The notes beneath the pieces are model-generated. The model was not told where the DNA came from. It did no database searches and saw nothing but the letters and a program-made list of their open reading frames with translations. Below, one piece after another: positions 8,455 to 16,839 of a stretch of 64,000 bases of DNA (position 1 is its first letter; each line of letters begins with the position of its first letter). A program made the translations under genes and the position numbers. The stretch is from JAAELZ01 sp047639475 (GTDB taxonomy: Bacteria > Pseudomonadota > Gammaproteobacteria > Arenicellales > Poriferihabitantaceae): assembly GCA_047639475.1 (NCBI GenBank), contig JBLIOD010000010.1, positions 5,789 to 69,788 of the forward strand, given 5' to 3'.

Positions 8455-9846
8455 TTAACTTGTCCGAACTGACAAGGCATTATCAGCCCCATCTAACCGC
8501 GCTTGATTATATATTTGAGGCCGCATATTGGCATTCATTTCACACATAGAAACCGCCTGCCATTGCCCTTCTATTTCCGCTACGCCTTTAAAAGCGCATG
8601 CCTTGATACGCTGCTGCACATTTTCACTTTGTGGCTGCTTTAACTCATCGCCGTGCATAAAATTATGCATAACAATATTAAACCCGCGTGCTTCTCCCTT
8701 TAACAAAGATGAGAAAAAGCCGATGCTTGCTTTTGAGGTAATTAGCAGTTCTAGTAGATATAACAAACCCCAAAAAGCCACATTCGGGCGACGCAACATA
8801 ATACCCAGCTTTTGAAATTTAGATTTAATAGGGGTAATACTTTTAGATTCTAAGCCGCCAAAGGTATGCAAAGCGCTGTTTAGAAAGCGTTTACCTAATT
8901 GGGTTTCGCTGCTTAGGTTAACCACTTTTTGGTCACTGGGACGTACCAGCACATTCGCCACACTGCTGCAGTCCTCATGACCAAATAACAAATGCTGTCT
9001 GGGTAAATTTTGCCCAATAGCGGCGCAAACTTTCGCCCACACTCTATTGGGTGTGACGGCTTCTCCACCTATCACTGTACGGCCAATATTGGCCTCTGTT
9101 TGAAAACTGATAGTGCGGCATACATCCATGTTTTCAGGCCGAGCCATTAACCATTTTAGTATGTCACCAATGCTGTCGATATTTTTCTCCACCACCGTGA
9201 CGGTTTGCGCTCCCACCAATGATTTGCTAGTTTTTTTGCGCACTGCTAGTACTAAATCAACAAATTGATCCCGCAGGGGGTTTAGCAGTTTCTCGTTTGA
9301 TAACTGTTTAATGGGATAACCTGCACGACCAGCCATCGTAATATCAATATGAATACTGAGTTTACGTAAGCCACCTTCGAGCACCAGCCTTTCAAAATAA
9401 GCGGGTTGCTCAAGGAGCACTTGACCATGAGTCATTAACATCGGCACCAAACCCAACTTGGTCGCGTATTGCAGCACTTCTATTAGTTCATCGGGGCGCC
9501 CAGCGTGAAAGTAAGCATCCACCACGTCGTCGCCGGTAATTTGTAAGTTACCGCCCTCGCCCATTAACTTCCGCTGCGCCTCTATCTGCCGCTTCATTTG
9601 CGACAGGCTAACCAAAGGCACCTTATTGGCCGCTTTAGGCAAGTAACAGTGACTACAGCCGAAGGAGCAATAGGATGGGCCCAAAGTATAACCACATTGT
9701 ACCCAGTGTCTGCCCACCATCTGGTTAGGCTGCTTTAGCCGTTCAGGCAATTCATTCCAGCGCTGCTTCAGTAGAGCGCGCTTGTTATTTGAAACCGGTT
9801 TAGTCAAGGCCTTGATGTAAGGTACGACCGAATGTATTACGCCCAC
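8455..9846 (-). CDS. radical SAM protein of unknown function
   Basis: The 463-residue protein (GTG start) has the radical SAM cluster motif C60-x3-C64-x2-C67 (YCSFGCSHCYLP), followed by the expected alternation of helices and strands: LQITGDDVVD, VPMLMTHGQVL and KLSIHIDITMAG. A C-terminal part carries further Cys (DCSSVANVLV, KACAFKG, SMCEMN) that could hold a second cluster or structural metal. A hydrophobic stretch (VAFWGLLYLLELL) lies between them. I cannot name the family or substrate. It is transcribed away from the MBL hydrolase gene and towards the racemase-fold gene, with a 14-bp gap that suggests one operon. Confidence 0.75.
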   Translation of the reverse strand: MGVIHSVVPYIKALTKPVSNNKRALLKQRWNELPERLKQPNQMVGRHWVQCGYTLGPSYCSFGCSHCYLPKAANKVPLVSLSQMKRQIEAQRKLMGEGGNLQITGDDVVDAYFHAGRPDELIEVLQYATKLGLVPMLMTHGQVLLEQPAYFERLVLEGGLRKLSIHIDITMAGRAGYPIKQLSNEKLLNPLRDQFVDLVLAVRKKTSKSLVGAQTVTVVEKNIDSIGDILKWLMARPENMDVCRTISFQTEANIGRTVIGGEAVTPNRVWAKVCAAIGQNLPRQHLLFGHEDCSSVANVLVRPSDQKVVNLSSETQLGKRFLNSALHTFGGLESKSITPIKSKFQKLGIMLRRPNVAFWGLLYLLELLITSKASIGFFSSLLKGEARGFNIVMHNFMHGDELKQPQSENVQQRIKACAFKGVAEIEGQWQAVSMCEMNANMRPQIYNQARLDGADNALSVRTS

Positions 9847-9970
9847 GAAATGCCCTGATTAAATAAAATTGATAAGCGTGAAAATACCTATTGAAGTTCC
9901 CTTCGTCAAATGGTTTTGACCTGACTGCACAAACCAAAGATAATGGATCTTTATTATCCAGAAAAGATTT

Positions 9971-10678
9971 ATGAGCAAAGCTATCATACACGCATTGGAG
10001 TTAGGACCAATGGAAAATTTCGTCTACTTAATTGAAGACCCAAGTAGCCAACGTTGCGCGGTAGTTGATCCCGCTTGGAATGTTCAAAAGATTACGGAAT
10101 TGTCACAATCTCGAGGGTTAACCATCAGCGATATACTGCTAACTCACTCACATGATGACCACATCAACGGTATCAATGGAGTTCTTGATAGTTACGACGC
10201 CCAAGTGCATTTATTGCATGATGAAGCCAAGCACTGGGGTGAAGCAGATGTCTCTGCTAGCTTGCATCATGGCGGCGATGTATTAACACTCGGTAACACC
10301 GATATTACCTTGCTACACACCCCTGGTCACACACCAGGCTCAGCCTGTTTCCAGGTGAACGACGAACTGCTCACCGGTGACACCATGTTTGTGTTTGGCT
10401 GCGGACGCTGCGACATGCACGGCGGTGACCCTGAAGTGATGTTTAATACCTTGAACAAAATGCGCAGTGAATTGCCCTCGAATACCCTAATTCGTCCCGG
10501 TCATAACTATGCCATAAAAGAAAGCTGCACTTTACACGAGCAAAGTGAAGGGAACCCGTTTATGCATTTCCACGATCAAGAAGATTTTGTGAAGTTCCGT
10601 ATGCAGGTACATGGCCAAGTTAGAAGCGGCCCGTATGATGCGGTCTCTCAAGCGCAGGCCAAGGAATGGCTTGCCTAA
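9971..10678 (+). CDS. metallo-beta-lactamase fold hydrolase (glyoxalase II-like)
   Basis: The 235-residue protein has the MBL metal motif T58-HSHDDH64, then HTPGHTPGSACF with the third His, LTGDTMFVFGCGRCD with the bridging Asp, and RPGHNYA with the last His. This set is that of the glyoxalase II / persulfide dioxygenase-like branch, which binds two metal ions or one iron. Substrate is probably a thioester or persulfide, but the sequence does not decide. A C-terminal extension (FVKFRMQVHGQ) is family-typical. It is followed by a strong terminator and is divergent from the radical SAM gene. Confidence 0.88.
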   Translation: MSKAIIHALELGPMENFVYLIEDPSSQRCAVVDPAWNVQKITELSQSRGLTISDILLTHSHDDHINGINGVLDSYDAQVHLLHDEAKHWGEADVSASLHHGGDVLTLGNTDITLLHTPGHTPGSACFQVNDELLTGDTMFVFGCGRCDMHGGDPEVMFNTLNKMRSELPSNTLIRPGHNYAIKESCTLHEQSEGNPFMHFHDQEDFVKFRMQVHGQVRSGPYDAVSQAQAKEWLA

Positions 10679-10691
10679 GCAAACAGCCATA

Positions 10692-10717
10692 AAAAGGGCC
10701 GCTAGTGCGGCCCTTTT
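10692..10717 (+). terminator. rho-independent terminator after the MBL hydrolase gene
   Basis: An 11-bp perfect stem (aaaagggccgc / gcggccctttt) with a tagt loop and a T run on the plus strand, 13 bp after the stop codon. The A run on the other side may let it work from the minus strand too. Confidence 0.9.
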
Positions 10718-10854
10718 ACTTTCTTCGAACAGAGGCGTCGGCGTAATCACTAGTTTTGCCTCATTTCTTGGGGCATAGCGTAGCGAGCGACGGACGTTTA
10801 ACGACGCCTAGTTATTCTCATTGTCTAGCGCAGTAGTTATGCTGGGGCCCTTCT

Positions 10855-11853
10855 TTAGAAGTCGAACGCGTCTAAATAACCAAATAGTGCAACACTACCA
10901 CCAGTGTGCAAGAACACCACGTTATCATCCTTATCGAAGTAACCATTACGTACGTGGTCAATTAAACCCGCCAGGCCTTTACCAGAATAAACTGGATCCA
11001 TCAAGATGCCTTCTTCCTGCGCCATCATGGTCACCGCTTCTAGCATGCTGTCTGTTGGTACGCCGTAGCCATCACCGACATAATCACAATTTGCAACCAC
11101 CTTGTCTCGAGTAACCACGCCAGATATACCCATCATGTCAGCTGTGGCACAAGCCAATTTATAAACGTTTTCTTCTTGTAGTTCCTTGGGTGCGCGAACA
11201 CCGATGCCCAATAGAGGTATCTGGCTATTTGTTGCTTCTAAACCCACTATTAAGCCAGCTTGAGTACCTGCACTGCCAGTGGCGGTAACAAAGTGGTCAA
11301 TACGTAAGCGCATGTCATTAGCTTGCGTTAAGGTCTCGATAGCACAGTTAACGTAACCTAAAGCGCCGATAGGATCAGAGCCACCGCCAACCACGATATA
11401 AGGCTTACGTCCCGCAACACGTAATTCGTCAGCTCTTGCAGCCATTGCAGCGTTCATATCGGTATCTTTCGCGAAGTGCGTCACCTTGGCACCAAATAGT
11501 TTATCTAAAAACACATTGCCTGATTCTGTGTAATCACGCTCGGTACTTTCCGTGCGATTTTCTAGCAAAATTTCACACTCCATACCCAGCTTACAAGCCG
11601 CCGCAACCGTCTGACGCGCATGGTTAGACTGTGTCGCACCTTGCGTAATAATAATGTCGGCGTTCTTCTCAATGGCATCAGCCATTAAAAACTCTAGCTT
11701 TCGTGTTTTGTTGCCACCCGAGCCTAAGCCAGTACAGTCGTCACGCTTAATGTAAATATTCGGACCGCCTAAGGTCTTAGAAAAATTGGGCAAGTACTCT
11801 AGTGGAGTCGGCAAATGCGCCAAATTGACACGGGGAAATCTTGATAAATGCAT
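10855..11853 (-). CDS. PLP-dependent D-cysteine desulfhydrase / L-cysteate sulfo-lyase family protein
   Basis: The 332-residue enzyme opens with FPRVNLAHLPTPLEYLPN and KRDDCTGLGSGGNKTRKLEF, where Lys49 is the PLP lysine, and continues with TQGATQSNHARQT, VVGGGSDPIGALGY, ATGSAGTQAGL and LHTGGSVALFGY. These are marks of the fold type II branch with D-cysteine desulfhydrase (DcyD), ACC deaminase and cysteate sulfo-lyase (CuyA). The start resembles CuyA proteins most in my memory, so release of sulfite and ammonia from cysteate is a fair guess. It is the last gene of a minus-strand run with a DegT aminotransferase, an Asp/Glu racemase family enzyme and a LysR regulator. Confidence 0.8.
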   Translation of the reverse strand: MHLSRFPRVNLAHLPTPLEYLPNFSKTLGGPNIYIKRDDCTGLGSGGNKTRKLEFLMADAIEKNADIIITQGATQSNHARQTVAAACKLGMECEILLENRTESTERDYTESGNVFLDKLFGAKVTHFAKDTDMNAAMAARADELRVAGRKPYIVVGGGSDPIGALGYVNCAIETLTQANDMRLRIDHFVTATGSAGTQAGLIVGLEATNSQIPLLGIGVRAPKELQEENVYKLACATADMMGISGVVTRDKVVANCDYVGDGYGVPTDSMLEAVTMMAQEEGILMDPVYSGKGLAGLIDHVRNGYFDKDDNVVFLHTGGSVALFGYLDAFDF

Positions 11854-11869
11854 AGTTAAATCCGGGTTG

Positions 11870-13077
11870 TTACGCGTGGCGCAATTGATTGAGTTGAAAT
11901 TTGATGATCTGTGCGATGGTATCGCAATCAGATTCGGTTAAAGATAAAGGTATTCGCATATCGCAAGTAGTCTGCAGTATGGCGTTGGTTTGCGGTAAAT
12001 CTTGCGGCGTTAAATACTCCCAATGCTGGTACAAGCTGGTATAGCCAACAGGCTCTGCACGACCAAACCACTTTATGGCAGCGTCTCTAGCGGTGCATTG
12101 TTCCGAAATTTGTTCAATTTGGCCTTTATTAAGGCCCGCCAAATCGAATTGAATAGAGCTAGCGACAAAAGCCTCATTAGCAACCCACTCCTGCACTGAC
12201 ACGCCGTCAATGGTGTTTAGTCGCGCTTCTAGCCAGCGGTAGTTGCGGTTCCATGTTTCTCCTCGCTGCTGCATCTCTCGAAATTGAGGGCGCAACAAGC
12301 AAGCTACCAAATTGGACATGCGCATGCTGAAGTTTGGGGTGGCGCCTTTGTATTTATCAAACACCGCTTGAGAAGGTTTGCTCTCGTGCTGGCCATACAG
12401 CATATAACTGCCGGTATATAAAATCGCTTGTGCAGCCAGTTCTTCATCATTGGTGACTAGCAAACCGCCTTCACCCGAATCAATGTGCTTGAAAGTTTGG
12501 GTACTAAAACAACCGACTTCACCAAAGCGACTTGTAAAGGTATCGCCCCATTTTGCACCCATGGTGTGGGCGCAATCTTCTATCAAGCTGATATCATATT
12601 TCTCGCAGATGCTTACGATGGCATCCATGTTCGCAATATGCCTACGCATATGAGTGAGTAATAATACTTTAGCGCCGCTGTTTGCCGTTTTTTGTCTAAG
12701 TCTGCTAAGTCGATTAGATAATCAGAATTAATTTCAACCAATACCGCTTCGCCGCCTGCATGGTGAATTGCACTGGGCACACGGGCCAGGTTAAAGGCAT
12801 TTACCAGCACTTTGTCACCGTGCCTAACATCGGCTATTTTGAGGCTAATAAAAATTGCGCAGCCGCCGGAATTAACGCCTACGGCATAACGACTGCCAAC
12901 ATACTCAGCAAATTCTTGCTCTAGCAGCGCAGCATCCGGCTCGGTGCCACTGTACTCCCCATAGCGAAGCAGGCGGCCACTGCGTAGCAAATCAGCCGCG
13001 GCCTCAATAGTGCTTTCATCAATCGCACCAGGATCACTTAAATCAAGCGTCAAGGTCGGTTCTACTTCTCTGTTCAT
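11870..13077 (-). pseudogene. DegT/DnrJ/EryC1/StrS-type aminotransferase, split by one frameshift
   Basis: Two frames together give a full-length (about 402-residue) sugar/amino acid aminotransferase. The first (13077 to 12613) has EYVGSRYAVGVNSGGCAIF and GEAVLVEINSDYLIDL. The second (12649 to 11870) has the IEDCAHTMGAKW motif and the PLP lysine in QTFKHIDSGEGG. They join exactly if one base is added in the run of six A at 12688-12693 (T on the plus strand): the product then reads LDKKTANSGAKVLLLTHMRRH. All else is intact. It may be a recent inactivation, a sequencing error, or rescue by slippage on the A run. It sits 28 bp after the racemase gene and 16 bp before the PLP lyase gene. Confidence 0.85.
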
Positions 13078-13105
13078 TTGAAATTCTCTACGAAGTAAGG
13101 TGCTT

Positions 13106-13867
13106 TTAACAGGTTGTTAAACCTTGGACTAACTCTCGCGAGCCATTGGCATAGTTAACGGTTTGCTGCGCGAGTATTTCTGTTGACTCCACCAGCGGCA
13201 CGGGTATATCGTCATTGCTAAGCACCATCGGTATTTCTGTACAGGCCGCTATAAGAATTTGTGCACCTGCTTCGATTAATTGACTCGCATAAGCATGCAT
13301 CTGTTGCTGAGATTGAACTTCGATTCCTTGGCTTTTTATGCGGTAAATCGTTTGCATGAATTTTTCTTGATCTTCGTCAGGTAAAGTAAATACCTGCATG
13401 CCTAACGCTACCAGCTTCGGTTGATATAGCTGCGTTTGCAAACACCCATCCACTGCCAACAATCCTACCTTTTCAACTTGCGTAAACTCACGCTCTATAT
13501 ACCAGCATGTTTCATCAATAATACTGACAAACGGAATGCTGACCGCGTCGATGATCGCCGAGTCAAAGGCATGAGCAGTATTACAAGGCATCACAATAAA
13601 GTCTGCCCCGCTATTTTCTAGCATCTTTGCGGAGTTCGCAAATGAAGGTTCTGGCGACGGGCCATGCCCTGCAATGGCATCATTGCGGTTCGGCGCTTTG
13701 GCATTGTTATCGACTATACACCGGAAGTGATCCTGGTCGCTACTGGCTGGCGTATTCTTTAGCACACGGGAACAGAAATCTAGGGTCGCCTCGGGACCTA
13801 ATCCACCTAATACACCGATTGTTTTATCTGTCTGGCTTGCCACTGAATGTCTATTTTGTTTTCGCAA
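13106..13867 (-). CDS. aspartate/glutamate racemase family protein
   Basis: The 253-residue enzyme starts with IGVLGGLGPEATLDF and has both catalytic cysteines: Cys95 in VMPCNTAHAFD and Cys208 in AACTEIPMV. This is the YgeA/RacX-like branch of the Asp/Glu racemases, which move a proton at the alpha carbon of amino acids by a two-base mechanism without cofactor. The first 12 residues are weakly supported; the start could lie slightly downstream. It is 100 bp after a LysR regulator gene on the same strand. The natural amino acid is not given by the sequence; the neighbouring PLP lyase suggests sulfur-containing or acidic amino acids. Confidence 0.85.
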   Translation of the reverse strand: MRKQNRHSVASQTDKTIGVLGGLGPEATLDFCSRVLKNTPASSDQDHFRCIVDNNAKAPNRNDAIAGHGPSPEPSFANSAKMLENSGADFIVMPCNTAHAFDSAIIDAVSIPFVSIIDETCWYIEREFTQVEKVGLLAVDGCLQTQLYQPKLVALGMQVFTLPDEDQEKFMQTIYRIKSQGIEVQSQQQMHAYASQLIEAGAQILIAACTEIPMVLSNDDIPVPLVESTEILAQQTVNYANGSRELVQGLTTC

Positions 13868-13969
13868 CCTTGAAACGAGAAGTCTAACAACAGAATCTGC
13901 TAATCGCTAATGCTATCTTGTTACAACATTATGTATTTAATGCATGATTACTGAAAAACAAATGTTGGC

Positions 13970-14854
13970 TTAATCTGACCAAATTGCATCGAGCAAGGGA
14001 TGGTCTAAATTCTGGCGGCAATACAACATAATATCTAGCTGCTCCTGCCATTGCTGATTACCCAAACCAATCAGGCGTTTATTTTGAATGTCCTCTGCGA
14101 CCAAGCTAGCGGGTAACCAGCCAACGCCAAAGCCGGCCAGAACGTGAGCTCTCACCCCTTCTGAAAATGAATCCTCATAAATACGATTGAAGTATTCACC
14201 TGCGTTATTGCGATTGATAATGCCGCTGACAATTCGCCCCATGAAATCTTCCGGCCCTGAAGACACCAAAGGCAAGCTTGACTGCCCTAGTTGTTTAGCC
14301 GAGAACAAGGCCTTGCCGTTTCTTAAAGCTGATACTGCCTGCATCGTTTCGCTGCCAATTTTTCTACCGATATATTGCTCACTGTCTAAATACAGTGGTA
14401 CTGAAGAGTGACTGTAGCAAATTAGAAAGTCGCTCTGTTTGTTTTCAAGCTGCTGCACGCAATAAGGCAAGTTACGGGCATCGACCTTCAACTTAAATGA
14501 GCCTTGATCTATCGATTTTTTGGACCACCAGGTTGTAAAAAATTCAGCGGCCAACACATGCTGCATAACAAATTTAATACGGCTTTGTTGTTGATTATAT
14601 TCAGCCTGAATTAGGCTTTTCCCGCGCTCAAGGTCTTCTACAGTCGAGCCCGCCAATTTAAAAAACTGTCTACCCGCGGAAGTAAGTGTTACTGGGTATT
14701 GCTCGCGGCTCAGTAGAGGCACGCCCACCCATTGCTCTAGTTGTTTAATATGACGGCTAATGGCGGGCTGTGTAATGGCTCGAGATTCTGCCGCTTTTGA
14801 AAAGCTGCCCAATTCTGCAACGGCGATAAAATCAAGTAACCATCGAAGATGCAT
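13970..14854 (-). CDS. LysR-family transcriptional regulator
   Basis: The 294-residue protein has the LysR N-terminal winged helix-turn-helix (LLDFIAVAELGSFSKAAESR, then TQPAISRHIKQLEQWVGVPL) and a C-terminal effector domain with two lobes (from about residue 90). Length is standard. It lies upstream of, and on the same strand as, the racemase gene, so it may regulate the racemase-aminotransferase-lyase run in cis. LysR proteins normally need a small ligand made by the pathway they control, here plausibly an amino acid. No operator could be picked out. Confidence 0.92.
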   Translation of the reverse strand: MHLRWLLDFIAVAELGSFSKAAESRAITQPAISRHIKQLEQWVGVPLLSREQYPVTLTSAGRQFFKLAGSTVEDLERGKSLIQAEYNQQQSRIKFVMQHVLAAEFFTTWWSKKSIDQGSFKLKVDARNLPYCVQQLENKQSDFLICYSHSSVPLYLDSEQYIGRKIGSETMQAVSALRNGKALFSAKQLGQSSLPLVSSGPEDFMGRIVSGIINRNNAGEYFNRIYEDSFSEGVRAHVLAGFGVGWLPASLVAEDIQNKRLIGLGNQQWQEQLDIMLYCRQNLDHPLLDAIWSD

Positions 14855-14994
14855 ATAAGTTGGTGAATTAGTTAATTATTGAGTCGCCCAGCATAACGTA
14901 ATGAACATTATTTATGGGGCTTAATCAACATTAGAAATGGCTATTGAGCATCGTTGCTATGTCATTTAATTCAATGACAATTTGATACCGAGTG

Positions 14995-15408
14995 TTAGTG
15001 TGTAAGTGGTTGGTCGATTACCCACATATAATTATCTTGATCCGCAATGTGTACTTCTCTCAAACCATGGTCAGGTTGATCACGCGGGGCGTCAAAAACA
15101 TAAAAGCCTAGATCAGTCACTATTTTCGCGGCCCTGTCTGCGTTGCCGTAATGCAATCTAAATTCAGCACCCGCTCCACGAATGTTAACGGACTTGGCAT
15201 GCTTTTAAAAGGGATGTTTATCGTAAGTATGGTCGCTATGTATCATCCATTGAAATTCGTCTTTGTACACAATGGCTGTGTCAGCATCCGCATATCGAAG
15301 ATGAGCTTAAAGCACTTCACGCGCAAATTCTATCGCGCGCGGCATATCAGTGACTAATATATTTAGAGTAAATCCTTTTAGTGACCGCCCAAAGTCTGGT
15401 GGATCCAT
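14995..15408 (-). pseudogene. VOC (glyoxalase/bleomycin-resistance) superfamily pseudogene with two in-frame TAA codons
   Basis: One continuous frame of 138 codons reads from an ATG at 15408 to a stop at 14995. It contains LKGFTLNILVTDMPRAIEFA, the typical first half of a VOC module, then RYADADTAIVYKDEFQWMIH, and ends with DHGLREVHIADQDNYMWV, the metal/aromatic strand. Two TAA codons interrupt it, after AREVL and after DKHPF, with no frameshift. Purely nonsense changes and a preserved frame suggest recent loss. The stretch fills most of the gap between the LysR gene and ftsZ. Confidence 0.8.
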
Positions 15409-15480
15409 AAAGGGCGTTTGGTTAATTGAGCGTTTCTTCACAATCCAATCCGCTGATGATGGTAGGGTTCAGCACAAATA

Positions 15481-15542
15481 GCGACTCAAAAAAACTCTGA
15501 GTCGCCCTGCATAGCATCAACTGCTTGCCACAGGCTGTGGCA
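15481..15542. repeat. two inverted repeats downstream of ftsZ
   Basis: A 7-bp stem GCGACTC (15481-15487) pairs with GAGTCGC (15498-15504) around an A-rich loop, and an 8-bp stem TGCCACAG (15526-15533) pairs with CTGTGGCA (15535-15542). They lie 48-109 bp past the ftsZ stop. Neither has a T run on the minus strand, so they may slow decay or assist termination of the dcw transcript rather than act as standard terminators. Confidence 0.5.
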
Positions 15543-15589
15543 TGCTGAGGTTAGCAAACCTGCGCAAGCTGTTGCTGCCGACAGCCCAT

Positions 15590-16804
15590 CTAGTCTGCTT
15601 GCTGTTGACGCAAGAAGGTAGGTATTTCCAACTCCGCAAAGTCTAGAGAGCCATTGCCACCGACCATTCGCGCTCCGCCTTCAAAGTTATTACGCGACGG
15701 AGAAACCGGCGTTGGAGGCACGAACTCAGGCTGCTGGCGCCGTGACGCTTCACCAACGGAGGCTTGGTTGCGCGCTGGGGCAGCCGTATTTCGCATTGGG
15801 GGCGCTTGCACTTCCGGCTCTTGCGTTGCCGCTTGAGCAATCGCTGCTTCTTTGCCTAAGCCAGTTGCCACCATCGTGACACGTAAGTCACCTTGTGCAT
15901 CTGGATCGACCGCAGAACCAATGACCACTACAGCATCATCACCGGCGAACTCTTGCATCATATCGCCAATCTTTGAGAACTCACCGATAGTTAAGTCAGG
16001 CCCAGCGGTTATGTTAACCAACAACCCACCTGCACCGTGTAGATCAGTATCTTCTAGTAACGGACTAGAAATCGCCTTGCGAGCGGCTTCTTCAGCACGG
16101 TTAGCACCCGAAGCCGTCGCGCTACCCATCATCGCCATGCCCATTTCAGACATCACGGTCCGAACGTCTGCAAAATCGACGTTAATCATACCTGGCCGAG
16201 TTATTAACTCGGAAATACCTTGAACGGCATTAAGCAGTACCTGATTTGCCTCTGCAAAGGCATCGATCATAGACGCATCGCTACCCATGTGCTCGAGTAC
16301 CTTTTGATTAGGAATAATGATTAGAGAATCAACATGTCCTTTTAACTCTTCTAGACCAGCTTCGGCTAATGCCATTCTCTTTTTGCCTTCGAAGTGAAAT
16401 GGCTTGGTGACTACCGCCACGGTCAGAATGCCTTTTTCACGGGCTAATTCAGCCACAACTGGTGCAGCACCCGTTCCGGTTCCACCGCCCATACCGGCTG
16501 TAATAAAGAGCATATCAGCTCCTTCAATGGCTTCGGCAATACGATCACGGTCTTCCATCGCCGCTTGCTTACCAACACTGGGGTCAGCACCGGCGCCTAA
16601 ACCTTTCGTCAGGGTATCACCTAACTGCAGAGTCGTATCGGCGGTCGAGCGTTCTAATACCTGCGCATCGGTGTTGGCATTGATAAAATCCACCCCCTCG
16701 ATATTATCTTTCATCATGTGGTCGACTGCGTTGCCGCCACCGCCTCCCACACCGATCACTTTAATAACGGCTTGTAAGCCGACTGTATCCACTAACTCAA
16801 ACAT
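15590..16804 (-). CDS. ftsZ: cell division protein FtsZ
   Basis: The 404-residue tubulin homologue has the GTP-binding signature GGGTGTG at residues 106-112, the N-terminal VIKVIGVGGGGGNAVDHM, the T7 loop MINVDFADVRTVM that completes the GTPase site of the next subunit, and a variable Pro/Gln-rich linker from about residue 318. The C-terminal peptide LDFAELEIPTFLRQQQ is the conserved tail that binds FtsA and ZipA. It polymerises into the division ring at midcell. It is the last gene of the dcw cluster, 35 bp after ftsA; lpxC, which often follows in enterobacteria, is not next. Confidence 0.98.
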   Translation of the reverse strand: MFELVDTVGLQAVIKVIGVGGGGGNAVDHMMKDNIEGVDFINANTDAQVLERSTADTTLQLGDTLTKGLGAGADPSVGKQAAMEDRDRIAEAIEGADMLFITAGMGGGTGTGAAPVVAELAREKGILTVAVVTKPFHFEGKKRMALAEAGLEELKGHVDSLIIIPNQKVLEHMGSDASMIDAFAEANQVLLNAVQGISELITRPGMINVDFADVRTVMSEMGMAMMGSATASGANRAEEAARKAISSPLLEDTDLHGAGGLLVNITAGPDLTIGEFSKIGDMMQEFAGDDAVVVIGSAVDPDAQGDLRVTMVATGLGKEAAIAQAATQEPEVQAPPMRNTAAPARNQASVGEASRRQQPEFVPPTPVSPSRNNFEGGARMVGGNGSLDFAELEIPTFLRQQQAD

Positions 16805-16839
16805 ATATTACCTCTTGGTTTTGCCACATTTAATAAAAT

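Noticed and set aside
12685..12697. True programmed -1 frameshift in the DegT gene
   Set aside because: The A run is suitable for slippage, but no standard slippery heptamer in the zero frame, Shine-Dalgarno stimulator or stem-loop was evident; simple base loss is the more economical view.
13627..13887. 86-codon plus-strand frame opposite the racemase gene
   Set aside because: Antisense to a conserved enzyme and without recognisable domain.
14995..15408. Stop codon recoding in the VOC gene
   Set aside because: Both stops are TAA, which is not used for selenocysteine or pyrrolysine, and no context suggests readthrough.
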